Shown piece after piece: positions 51,234 to 58,972 of a stretch of 64,000 nt of DNA (within the stretch, counting starts at the first letter, position 1; the number at the start of each line of letters is the position of its first letter). The position numbers and the translations under genes were made by a program. This DNA is from Euzebya rosea (GTDB lineage: Bacteria; Actinomycetota; Nitriliruptoria; Euzebyales; Euzebyaceae). Where the stretch lies: contig NZ_PGDQ01000001.1 of NCBI RefSeq assembly GCF_003073135.1, positions 1 to 64,000 of the forward strand, in the 5' to 3' direction. Below the pieces are notes generated by a model, which was not told the DNA's origin, did no database searches, and saw only the letters and a program-made list of their open reading frames with translations.

Positions 51234-52223
51234 TCAGGCGTCGCCGTCGAGGGGGTCGATGGGATCCACACCGGGGGCGAGTGTCCGCCGGATCCGGTAG
51301 GGGACCTGCTCCCGGGACGCCGAGTGCCGCAGCACGTCACCGATGAAGCCGGTGCCGACGAGCTGCACCCCGACCAGCAGGGAGAGGATGCCGAACTGCA
51401 GCAGCGGGCGCTGGCCGATGCCCGCACCGGTGGCCAGCTTCAGCACCGACAGGTAGGCGAGGATCAGGAAACCAACCGCGGACAGCAGCGCACCCACGCC
51501 ACCGAACAGGTACAGCGGCCGGTCGGCGAACCGGGTCAGGAACAGGACCGTCAGCAGGTCCAGCATGGTCTTGGGGAACCGCGTCAGGGACAGGTACTTC
51601 GACGTGCCCGCCTGACGGGGACGGTGGGTCACGGCGACCTCGCCGACCCTGAAGCCCAGGTCATGGGCCAGCACCGGGACGAAGCGATGGAACTCGCCGT
51701 ACAGCGGCATCTCCTCCACCACCTCGCGCTTGAGCAGCTTGAAGCCAGTGTTGAAGTCGTGCAGGTCCAAGCCGGTGAAGGTGCGGGTCGCGGCGTTGTA
51801 CCCCCGGCTGGTCCAGCGCTTGGCCCGACGGTCGATGCGGGCGGCCCGCCAGCCGCCGACAAGGTCCAGGTCCTCCCGCTCCATCGTGGCCAGCAACGTG
51901 CCGATCTCGGCCGGGACGTCCTGCCCGTCGGCGTCCAGCGTCACCAGCAGCTCGCCGCGGGCGACGTCGAACCCGGCGGCCAACGCCGCGGACTTGCCGA
52001 AGTTGCGCCGCAGCACCACGACCCGGACGGTGTCGGGGTCGCCCAGGTGCAGCTTCTCCAGCTCCTCGGTGGAGCCGTCGCTCGACCCGTCGTCGACGTA
52101 GACGATCTCGCTGCTGACATCCATGGCGTGCAGGGCCTCGACCAGCTCGGCATGGAACGCCGGCAGCGACTCGATCTCGTTGTAGACGGGCACGACCGCG
52201 GAGAGGGTGACAGGCGTGCGCAT
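51234..52223 (-). CDS. GT2 glycosyltransferase, DPM1/ArnC-type polyprenyl-phosphate enzyme
   Basis: 329 residues. LSAVVPVYNEIESLPAFHAE, EIVYVDDGSSDGSTEELEKL, GELLVTLDADGQDVPAEIGT (DADGQ metal site) and HRPRQAGTSKYLSLTRF are typical of enzymes that load a sugar onto polyprenyl phosphate. Two C-terminal membrane helices follow (YLFGGVGALLSAVGFLILAY and LLQFGILSLLVGVQLVGTGF). It likely makes a lipid-linked sugar donor for GT-C enzymes such as the one at 54970. TACCCT lies 8 bases before the ATG on the minus strand. Confidence 0.9.
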   Translation of the reverse strand: MRTPVTLSAVVPVYNEIESLPAFHAELVEALHAMDVSSEIVYVDDGSSDGSTEELEKLHLGDPDTVRVVVLRRNFGKSAALAAGFDVARGELLVTLDADGQDVPAEIGTLLATMEREDLDLVGGWRAARIDRRAKRWTSRGYNAATRTFTGLDLHDFNTGFKLLKREVVEEMPLYGEFHRFVPVLAHDLGFRVGEVAVTHRPRQAGTSKYLSLTRFPKTMLDLLTVLFLTRFADRPLYLFGGVGALLSAVGFLILAYLSVLKLATGAGIGQRPLLQFGILSLLVGVQLVGTGFIGDVLRHSASREQVPYRIRRTLAPGVDPIDPLDGDA

Positions 52224-52231
52224 CGCGGTTC

Positions 52232-52237
52232 AGGGTA
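52232..52237 (-). promoter_or_regulatory. -10 box of the GT2/GT4 operon
   Basis: On the minus strand TACCCT lies 8 bases before the ATG at 52223. Confidence 0.5.
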
Positions 52238-52356
52238 CGCGGCGCCGAGCTCGCGGGGCCTGACCCCCCGACCGGTCATGGGGCACGAAGGGGTCGATCC
52301 GGGCAGGGCTCGCCTGATGGCCACCCGGTCCACCCGGCTCCATCGGGCCGCGCCCG

Positions 52357-52362
52357 TACACT
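52357..52362 (+). promoter_or_regulatory. -10 box of the two-domain glycosyltransferase gene
   Basis: TACACT in the context GTACACT, leaving a leader of about 70 bases with CAGGAG before the ATG at 52439. Confidence 0.35.
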
Positions 52363-52438
52363 TCCCACGTCCCATGCGAGCCGGCGTCAGCACGCCCGCG
52401 CTCGCCCTCCCTCTTCCTCCCAGGAGCCAGAGCGCCCG

Positions 52439-54973
52439 ATGTCGACCCCCACCGATGCCACCCTGTCCACCGGCCTTCGCCAGGAGCAGCCGACGGTCAG
52501 CGTGGTCGTGGTCAACCTCAACGGTCGCGACCTCCTCGCCCCGTGCCTGACCAGCCTCGTCCGGCAGACCCACGAGTCCGACCGGCTGGAGATCATCCTG
52601 ATCGACAACGCCTCGACCGACGGGTCGGTGGAGATGGTCCGCAAGGACTTCCCCGAGGTCCGGATCCTGGTCAACGACAGCAACGTGGGCTTCGCCCCGG
52701 CCGTCAACCAGGGTGCCGAGGTCGCCAACGGCGAGTACCTGGCGCTGCTGAACAACGACGCCGAGGCCGACCCCAACTGGATCGCCGCGGCGGTGGCCTA
52801 CCTGACCTCCCACGAGGAGGTCGGCTGCCTCGGCTCGCTGATCCTGCGCGACGACCGCGAGACCATCGACTACGCCGGCGGCCGCATGGCGTTCAACGGC
52901 ATGGGCTACGCCAACAAGGTCGAGCAGTCCGCGTGGGAGAACCCCAACTTCGCCGAACGCACCCTGTTCGCCTCCGGCGGCGCCATGGTCGTGCCGACCC
53001 AGCTGTTCCTCGACGTCGGCGGGTTCGACGAGTCCTTCTTCGCCTTCTTCGAGGACGTCGACTTCGGCTGGCGCCTGTGGGTCCTGGGCCACGAGGTGCA
53101 CTTCGTGCCCTCCTCCAAGGTCTTCCACCGCCATCACGGCACGATCAAGCGCTTCGGCTACGCCCGCGAGCGCTACCTGCTTGAGCGCAACGCCCTTGCC
53201 ACCATCTTCAAGAACTACGGCGACGACCTGCTGGCCCGGACCCTGCCCAGCGCGGTCCTGCTCACGCTGATGCGTGGGCTGACCGACCTGACCGAACGCG
53301 ACGGGTTGCCCGACTTCTCCATCGTCGAGGGGGCCAAGAACCTCGACGACGAGGACTTCCCCGTTCCCGCGATCACCGCCGCCCACCTTGCGGCGATGCG
53401 GGACTTCGGCCGCAGCATCTCCAACCTGACGGCCAAGCGCAACGCCATCCAGGACAAGCGCGAACGGCCCGACTCCGAGATCCTGCCGCTGTTCAAGGAG
53501 ACGCTGCGTCCCAACGTCAACGGCCGTGAGTACCTCGAGGTGTGGAACGCCGTGGAGAAGGCGTTCGACCTGTACGAGCACCTGGTCCACAAGACCCACG
53601 TGTTGATCATCACGGGCGACACCCTCAGCGAGCGCATGGCCGGCCCGGCGATCCGCTGCTTCGAGATGGCCACGGTCCTGCACGACGCCGGGTTCGACGT
53701 GACCCTTGCGTCGATGTCACCGCCCAGCGTCCACAGCCGGGGCTTCACCGTCACCTGGACCGGGGCGCCCGGCGGCATCAACGCGCTGCTCGACGTCGCC
53801 GACATCGTCATCTTCCAGGGCTTCGTGATGCACGCGATCCCCGAGATCGAGGCCTTCGACGGCCCGGTCATCGTCGACATCTACGACCCCTTCCACCTGG
53901 AGGGGATGAGCCACCGCAAGCACGAGCTGGAGTGGCAGCGCTACGCCACCCACAACTCCGACACCGACGTGCTGAACAAGCAGCTGCAGCGGGGCGACTT
54001 CTTCGTCTGCGCCTCGGAGAAGCAGCGGGACTTCTGGCTGGGCCAGATGTCGGCGCTCAAGCGCATCAACCCCGCCACCTTCGACGAGGACGAGTCGCTG
54101 CGGTCGCTGATCGACATCGCACCCTTCGGGTTGCCGGCGGGCCAGCCGATCAAGACCGAGGAGCGGGTGCTCCGCGGGGTCGTCGACGGCATCGAGGAGG
54201 ACGACTTCCTGCTGCTGTGGGGCGGCGGGATCTACAACTGGTTCGACCCGCTGACGCTGATCAAGGCCGTCGGGCGTGTCGCCGAGGACCACCCCGACGT
54301 GAAGCTGTGGTTCATGGGGTCGGCCCACCCCAACCCCGACGTGCCGAAGATGCAGATGGCGTCGTCGTCCTACAACCTTGCCGTCGAGCTCGGCCTGCTG
54401 GGCACCCACGTGTTCTTCAACGACGGCTGGATCGACTACACCCAGCGGCAGAACTACCTGATGGAGGCCGACGTCGGCGTCTCCACCCACTACGAGCACC
54501 TCGAGACGCGGTACTCCTTTCGCACCCGCATCCTCGACTACATCTGGTGCGAGCTGCCGATGGTGGCCACCGAGGGCGACACGCTGTCGTTGCTGGCCAA
54601 GGAGCGGGGGCTGGGCATCACCGTCCCGCCGGAGGACGTCGAGGCGTGCGCCGACGCGATCCGTCGCCTGCGCAACGACAAGGACCTGTACCAGGAGTGC
54701 GTGGACAACCTCGCGGCCATCAAGCCCGAGATGACGTGGGAACGGGCCGTGGCGCCGATCGTTGAGTTCTGTCGCAGCCCCCGTCGGGCCGCCGACACCT
54801 CCCACAAGCGACACGACTACATCGCGTCCAACTTCACCCTGGCCGACGTCGTCCCGGAGCGCTCGCCGTACTACTACGCCAAGCGCTTCATCGGCACCGC
54901 CACCGCACAGGGGCCGAGGACCGCGCTGATCCACGCCAAGAACATCATCAAGCACTACACCGCCGGCCGATGA
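52439..54973 (+). CDS. Two-domain GT2-GT4 glycosyltransferase
   Basis: 844 residues. N-terminal GT2 (about 18-300): VSVVVVNLNGRDLLAPCLTS, IILIDNASTDGSVEMVRKDF, YLALLNNDAEADPNWIAAAV (NDA metal site), FFAFFEDVDFGWRLWVLGHE. A 90-residue linker with a charged helix follows. The C-terminal GT4-like domain (about 385-780) begins VLIITGDTLSERMAGPAIRC and contains DDFLLLWGGGIYNWFDPLTL, FFNDGWIDYTQRQNYLMEAD, and FRTRILDYIWCELPMVATEG. Such fusions usually add two successive sugars to one acceptor. It is coupled to the polytopic protein gene downstream by an ATGA overlap. Confidence 0.9.
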   Translation: MSTPTDATLSTGLRQEQPTVSVVVVNLNGRDLLAPCLTSLVRQTHESDRLEIILIDNASTDGSVEMVRKDFPEVRILVNDSNVGFAPAVNQGAEVANGEYLALLNNDAEADPNWIAAAVAYLTSHEEVGCLGSLILRDDRETIDYAGGRMAFNGMGYANKVEQSAWENPNFAERTLFASGGAMVVPTQLFLDVGGFDESFFAFFEDVDFGWRLWVLGHEVHFVPSSKVFHRHHGTIKRFGYARERYLLERNALATIFKNYGDDLLARTLPSAVLLTLMRGLTDLTERDGLPDFSIVEGAKNLDDEDFPVPAITAAHLAAMRDFGRSISNLTAKRNAIQDKRERPDSEILPLFKETLRPNVNGREYLEVWNAVEKAFDLYEHLVHKTHVLIITGDTLSERMAGPAIRCFEMATVLHDAGFDVTLASMSPPSVHSRGFTVTWTGAPGGINALLDVADIVIFQGFVMHAIPEIEAFDGPVIVDIYDPFHLEGMSHRKHELEWQRYATHNSDTDVLNKQLQRGDFFVCASEKQRDFWLGQMSALKRINPATFDEDESLRSLIDIAPFGLPAGQPIKTEERVLRGVVDGIEEDDFLLLWGGGIYNWFDPLTLIKAVGRVAEDHPDVKLWFMGSAHPNPDVPKMQMASSSYNLAVELGLLGTHVFFNDGWIDYTQRQNYLMEADVGVSTHYEHLETRYSFRTRILDYIWCELPMVATEGDTLSLLAKERGLGITVPPEDVEACADAIRRLRNDKDLYQECVDNLAAIKPEMTWERAVAPIVEFCRSPRRAADTSHKRHDYIASNFTLADVVPERSPYYYAKRFIGTATAQGPRTALIHAKNIIKHYTAGR

Positions 54974-56493
54974 CCAGCGGCGGGCGGTCGACGCAGGGGC
55001 TGCCCCGGCTGCTGTCGTGGCTGCCGGCGCCCCTGCACGATCCCGCCCAGCGGCCACGCCTGCTCGGCTGGTTCGGGGTGGGCATGGTCGTGCGCCTGCT
55101 GATCGCCCCGTTCACCGTCAGCGCCGACATGCTGGCGGTCTACTGGCGCAGCCACCTCATCGCCTACGACGGGGCGGTCTACAGCGACTACCTGGTCAAC
55201 ATGGGCGCGCACTACACCCACGCGTTGTCCCTGCGGATCCTGGACCCGTTGCTTCCCCCTGCCGACGTGCTGTGGACCGACCCGTGGTGGTGGGCCGACG
55301 GTCCGGCGCTGACCGCGCAGTTCCAACGACAGTTCGTCGACACCGAGGGCATCTTCGGCACCCTGCTGACGCTCAAGCTGCCCTACCTGGCCTTCGACAT
55401 CGCCGCGGGCCTGCTGATCCTGGCGCTCGTCGCCCACGCCGCCCCCAGGCACGTCACCCGGGCCTGGGCGTTCTGGATGCTCTCGCCGATCGGCCTGTAC
55501 GCCACGTATGCGTTCGGCCGCTACGAGATGTTCGCGGTGGCGTTGGTCGTCGCGGCCCTCTGGGCCTGCGAGCGGGAGCACCCGTGGTGGGGGGCGGTCC
55601 TGCTCGGGCTGGCCATCACCATGCGCGGCTACCCGATCGTGCTGGTCCCGATCTTCGGCCTGATCGTCATGCGTCGACCGCTTGCCCGGCTGGGCTGGGC
55701 CGCCCTGTCGTTGCTGCCGTTCGCGGTGGTCATGTGGACCAACACGCTGCTGGCCGACACGGTCGGGGAGTTCTCCCGGCTGCGCGACTACTCCACCGGG
55801 TCCACCTTCCTGGCCTACACCATCCCCGTCGACGGGGTCGGGCCGATCTACCTCTTCGGGCTCTTCGCCATCGGGCTGTTCGGTGTCCTGATCGGCCGCG
55901 CGTACGGCTGGTGGGGTAGCGGGCCGGTGCCGGTGGCCGAGCTGTGGGTCTGGCTGGCCCTGTTCCACTTCGGCATGTTCGCGCTGACGACGTTCAGCGC
56001 CCACTACTTCGCCTGGGTCACCCCCTTCGTCGCGCTGGCCCTGGCCCGACGTCCCGAGTGGCGTGGGATGTTGTGGTTGCACCTGCTGCAGGTCGGCGCG
56101 GTGCTGGCCCTGGCCGACCTGTACGGCGGCCCGGGCACGACCTGGGGCCTGCTGCAGCCGCTGCAACCCGACGTCGTGGACGCCGTCCCCAACCTGCGCG
56201 AGGCGTTGCTGACGTCACCGGAGTTGGTCGAGCAACTCGCGGGGGCCCTCCGCACGGCGTTCGTCGCGCTGATGGCGCTGACGTGCTGGCCGCTGGTCAG
56301 CTGGCTGCGGGACCGCAGCCGGGACGCAGTGGCAGCGGGGATGCACTTCGATGGTCCGGGCGCGGACGTCGTCGGTGGTGTCTCAGCTGCGTCGGGGTCG
56401 CAGCCCACGCACGGCGAGGGCGACGCCGCCGACCATGGCGAGGACCCAGAGGGTCGCGAAGACCGGTTCGGCCAGCAGCCGGCTTCCCGCTGA
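54970..56493 (+). CDS. Polytopic membrane protein, GT-C-like
   Basis: 507 residues with about ten membrane helices. Features of GT-C polyprenyl-sugar transferases are visible: an early outer loop with acidic pairs (IAYDGAVYSDYLVNMGAHYT), LGLAITMRGYPIVLVPIFGL, FAVVMWTNTLLADTVGEFSR and HFGMFALTTFSAHYFAWVTP. The catalytic loop is not certain. It is expected to use a lipid-linked sugar on the outer face. The last about 37 codons are hydrophilic and overlap the convergent lipoprotein gene by 111 bp, so the real C-terminus is open to question. Confidence 0.75.
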   Translation: MTSGGRSTQGLPRLLSWLPAPLHDPAQRPRLLGWFGVGMVVRLLIAPFTVSADMLAVYWRSHLIAYDGAVYSDYLVNMGAHYTHALSLRILDPLLPPADVLWTDPWWWADGPALTAQFQRQFVDTEGIFGTLLTLKLPYLAFDIAAGLLILALVAHAAPRHVTRAWAFWMLSPIGLYATYAFGRYEMFAVALVVAALWACEREHPWWGAVLLGLAITMRGYPIVLVPIFGLIVMRRPLARLGWAALSLLPFAVVMWTNTLLADTVGEFSRLRDYSTGSTFLAYTIPVDGVGPIYLFGLFAIGLFGVLIGRAYGWWGSGPVPVAELWVWLALFHFGMFALTTFSAHYFAWVTPFVALALARRPEWRGMLWLHLLQVGAVLALADLYGGPGTTWGLLQPLQPDVVDAVPNLREALLTSPELVEQLAGALRTAFVALMALTCWPLVSWLRDRSRDAVAAGMHFDGPGADVVGGVSAASGSQPTHGEGDAADHGEDPEGREDRFGQQPASR

Positions 56494-57069
56494 GGCAACG
56501 ACCTCCCCGAGCTGCACGAGGGCAGCGCCCGGGCCGGCCGCGCCGCGCACGCGGAACGCGAGGTCGCCCGCTCGGGGCAGGCCGTCGACGACCAGCTCGC
56601 CGTCCTCGTAGGGGTCGTTGGGCACGCCCGCGGAGCGGACCTGCGGGCTGGCCGGCGTGTTCGCCCACACCGCAAGGCGTGTCGCCCCCTCCCACGACAG
56701 CTCGGCGAGGACGACGTCGGGCACGTCGACGGGGGTGTCGAACCGCAGGGACACCCACGTGGCGTCGGCCAGCTCGGTCCCCGCGACGGAGGTCCGTGCG
56801 ATGCGCTGACCGGTGTCGGGGTCACGCAGCGCCAGCGTCAGTGTGCCGTCGGGGTCGGCAGGTGCGGTGTAGGTCGCCACCTGCACGTCAAGGCCGGTGA
56901 TGGCGTCCCCGGCCGGGTTGATCGTCTGGCCGACGGTCGTCCCCTCGTCCAGCGGCAGCGGACCGTTGTGGGTCGGCTGGAACGGCTCGCCCCCGGTGCG
57001 TGCACAGCCGGTCAGCACCAGCAGGGCAACGACCGCCAGGCAGGCGAGGCAGGAACGAGGGGGAGGCAT
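56383..57069 (-). CDS. Putative lipoprotein with C-terminal membrane helix
   Basis: 228 residues. A lipobox signal (CLACLAVVALLVLTGCARTG) gives an anchored Cys. The domain that follows is beta-rich and unrecognised (EGTTVGQTINPAGDAITGLD, YTAPADPDGTLTLALRDPDT, ATWVSLRFDTPVDVPDVVLA), reminiscent of a sugar-binding jelly-roll. A second hydrophobic helix ends the protein (VFATLWVLAMVGGVALAVRG). The 3-prime 111 bp overlap the GT-C-like gene on the other strand. It diverges from the SCP/CWBR2 gene at 57201. Confidence 0.72.
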   Translation of the reverse strand: MPPPRSCLACLAVVALLVLTGCARTGGEPFQPTHNGPLPLDEGTTVGQTINPAGDAITGLDVQVATYTAPADPDGTLTLALRDPDTGQRIARTSVAGTELADATWVSLRFDTPVDVPDVVLAELSWEGATRLAVWANTPASPQVRSAGVPNDPYEDGELVVDGLPRAGDLAFRVRGAAGPGAALVQLGEVVASAGSRLLAEPVFATLWVLAMVGGVALAVRGLRPRRS

Positions 57070-57200
57070 CCCGAACAGTGTTGCGTGGATCGTCCTCCCT
57101 CGGCGGACGTTCGGACAGGGTGGCCGTGTGGACCATGCGTCAGGCTCTCGTGACACCCCGACAATCCCACGCAGCAATCGACGACGGGGAACACAACGTC

Positions 57201-58661
57201 ATGGCAAACCATTCCGCTCGGCCGGCGCCGTCACCGCCTGCCGGCACCATCAGCTCGCCCGGGCTCGTCCGGCACGGTCGCCTCGACCGACGCCTGCTCC
57301 TGGGCGGCCTGCTCGGTGGCGCTGCCACGCTGGCGCTGCCCGCCACCGCAGCCCGCGCCGCGACGGCCACCCGCGCGAGCAACGACCCGATGGCCGTCAT
57401 GGTCCAGCGGATCAACGACTACCGGGTGTCCAACGGTCGCGCGCCGCTGCCGCTCGACCATCAGCTGTCCGCCGTCGCCCAGTCGTGGAGCGAGCACCAG
57501 CGCAACCGTGGGTCCATGGGCCACAACGGCAACCGCATGGCCCAGTACGGCTGGGCCGTCGAGACCGACGGTGAGATCGTCGCCACGGCCTCCGCGTCGG
57601 GTGAGACGGCCGCCCAGCTGGCGAACCGGTGCGTCGACGGCTGGATCGGGTCCTCCGGCCACCGGGCGATCATGCTGGGCGACTGGACCGACATGGGGCT
57701 GGGCTGGGCGGTCACGTCCAGCGGCCGGCTGTACGCGACGGGCAACTTCATCCGCACGCCGGTGCCCTCTGCCGGACAGGAGGCGCTGGCGCAGTCCCGC
57801 GAGCTGATCGGCGACGGGAGCGCCGGCCGGGCCGTGGTGGTCCGCGGCGACCTCGCCGCCGACGCGCTGGCCGCGGCCGGACTGGTCGACGGCAACACCC
57901 CGCTGCTGATGACCCGCCCCGACCAACCCCTCCACGGGTGGCTCCTCGACGAGCTGCGCCGGGCACTCGGCGGCGGCGGCACCGTCCACCTCGTCGGTGG
58001 TGCGCTGCACGGCGACATCGACGGGCAGATCCGCAGCATCGGCGCGAACCCCGTGCGGCTGCGCGGCAGCTCCCGCTACGAGACGGCGGCGATGGTCGCC
58101 CACGAGGTCGGCTCCCTGCGAGGGACGCCGTGGCGGGTCTTCCTCGCCAACGGTGACGGCTGGGCGGACGCCGTCGCGGCCGGCGCCTTCGCGGCCCGCT
58201 TCGGGACCCCGGTCGTGCTGACCGGCCGCGGATCGCTGCACGATGCGGCCAGGAGCGTCCTCGACCGCTGGCCCGAGGCCGACCGCGTCGTCGTCGGCGG
58301 CGACGTGATGGTCGACGAATCGGTCGTGCACGCCGCTGGGGCGTGGCGCCTGACCGGGACCGACCGGGCCGACACCGGTGGCCGGGTCATGCTCGACGCC
58401 TGGTCGACGCGTGCCGAACCCGGGTCCGCGCTGGTCGTGAGCCCGGGCTGGACCAACGACGGCTGGGCGACCGCGCTGGCGACCACGACGTTCTCGGCCC
58501 GTCACTCGGCCCCGCTGCTGTTCGCCGGCGACGGCATGCCCCGTCCCGTGGCCGACGCGGTCCGCCAGGCCGGCTTCGGCCCCGGCGCCCCGGCGGCGCT
58601 GCGGTTCGTTCGCAACGTCAGCCACGCGGCCCGCGAGGAGTTCGTCGCCGCCACCACCTGA
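57201..58661 (+). CDS. Secreted SCP/CAP protein with cell-wall-binding repeats
   Basis: 486 residues. The N-terminal signal has twin arginines (Arg30-Arg31 in LDRRLLLGGLLGGAATLALP), so Tat export is possible. A CAP domain follows (about 64-185: MVQRINDYRVSNGRAPLPLD, QSWSEHQRNRGSMGHNGNRM, WIGSSGHRAIMLGDWTDMGL). The C-terminal 290 residues are CWBR2-like repeats (GDGWADAVAAGAFAARFGTP, RVVVGGDVMVDESVV), somewhat degenerate. It combines two surface modules found separately elsewhere in this window. GGGGAA lies about 11 bases before the ATG. Confidence 0.82.
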   Translation: MANHSARPAPSPPAGTISSPGLVRHGRLDRRLLLGGLLGGAATLALPATAARAATATRASNDPMAVMVQRINDYRVSNGRAPLPLDHQLSAVAQSWSEHQRNRGSMGHNGNRMAQYGWAVETDGEIVATASASGETAAQLANRCVDGWIGSSGHRAIMLGDWTDMGLGWAVTSSGRLYATGNFIRTPVPSAGQEALAQSRELIGDGSAGRAVVVRGDLAADALAAAGLVDGNTPLLMTRPDQPLHGWLLDELRRALGGGGTVHLVGGALHGDIDGQIRSIGANPVRLRGSSRYETAAMVAHEVGSLRGTPWRVFLANGDGWADAVAAGAFAARFGTPVVLTGRGSLHDAARSVLDRWPEADRVVVGGDVMVDESVVHAAGAWRLTGTDRADTGGRVMLDAWSTRAEPGSALVVSPGWTNDGWATALATTTFSARHSAPLLFAGDGMPRPVADAVRQAGFGPGAPAALRFVRNVSHAAREEFVAATT

Positions 58662-58679
58662 TCCGACGTCCCGACGCGG

Positions 58680-58803
58680 TGACCGGCGCGATCGGGGCCT
58701 GCGTCGTCGATGGACGATGATCGGCGCGATCCGCTGCTGGTCCCGGCGCGATGACCGGCGCGATCGGGGCCTGCGTCGTCGATGGACGATGATCGGCGCG
58801 ATC
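58680..58803. repeat. 52-bp direct repeat upstream of the CWBR2/FnIII gene
   Basis: Two identical 52-base copies (58680-58731 and 58752-58803) with a 72-base period. Each holds an inverted repeat TCGTC/GACGA, and the nonamer CGGCGCGAT occurs five times across the block. The region starts 19 bases after one CWBR2 gene and ends 82 bases before the promoter of the next. No ORF here is convincing. Confidence 0.85.
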
Positions 58804-58884
58804 GGATTCGTCCGCACCCGCATCCCTCCGGACCGACCGGGCGTCCAAGCACGGACGGGTGTCCACGCACGGAGGGGCGCCGCG

Positions 58885-58890
58885 TAACCT
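58885..58890 (+). promoter_or_regulatory. -10 box of the CWBR2/FnIII gene
   Basis: TAACCT gives an expected start near 58897 and a 75-base leader; AAGGAG precedes the GTG at 58973. Confidence 0.4.
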
Positions 58891-58972
58891 GACCGTCGTG
58901 CGGCACGTAGAACACCTCGATGGAGGGGCGGGACCCCGCCGCAGGTCAACACCGATCCCGCAAGGAGCAGTC

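Noticed and set aside
58680-58803. Possible CRISPR array (two 52-bp repeats)
   Set aside because: Only two copies with a 20-base spacer and no cas gene anywhere in the window.
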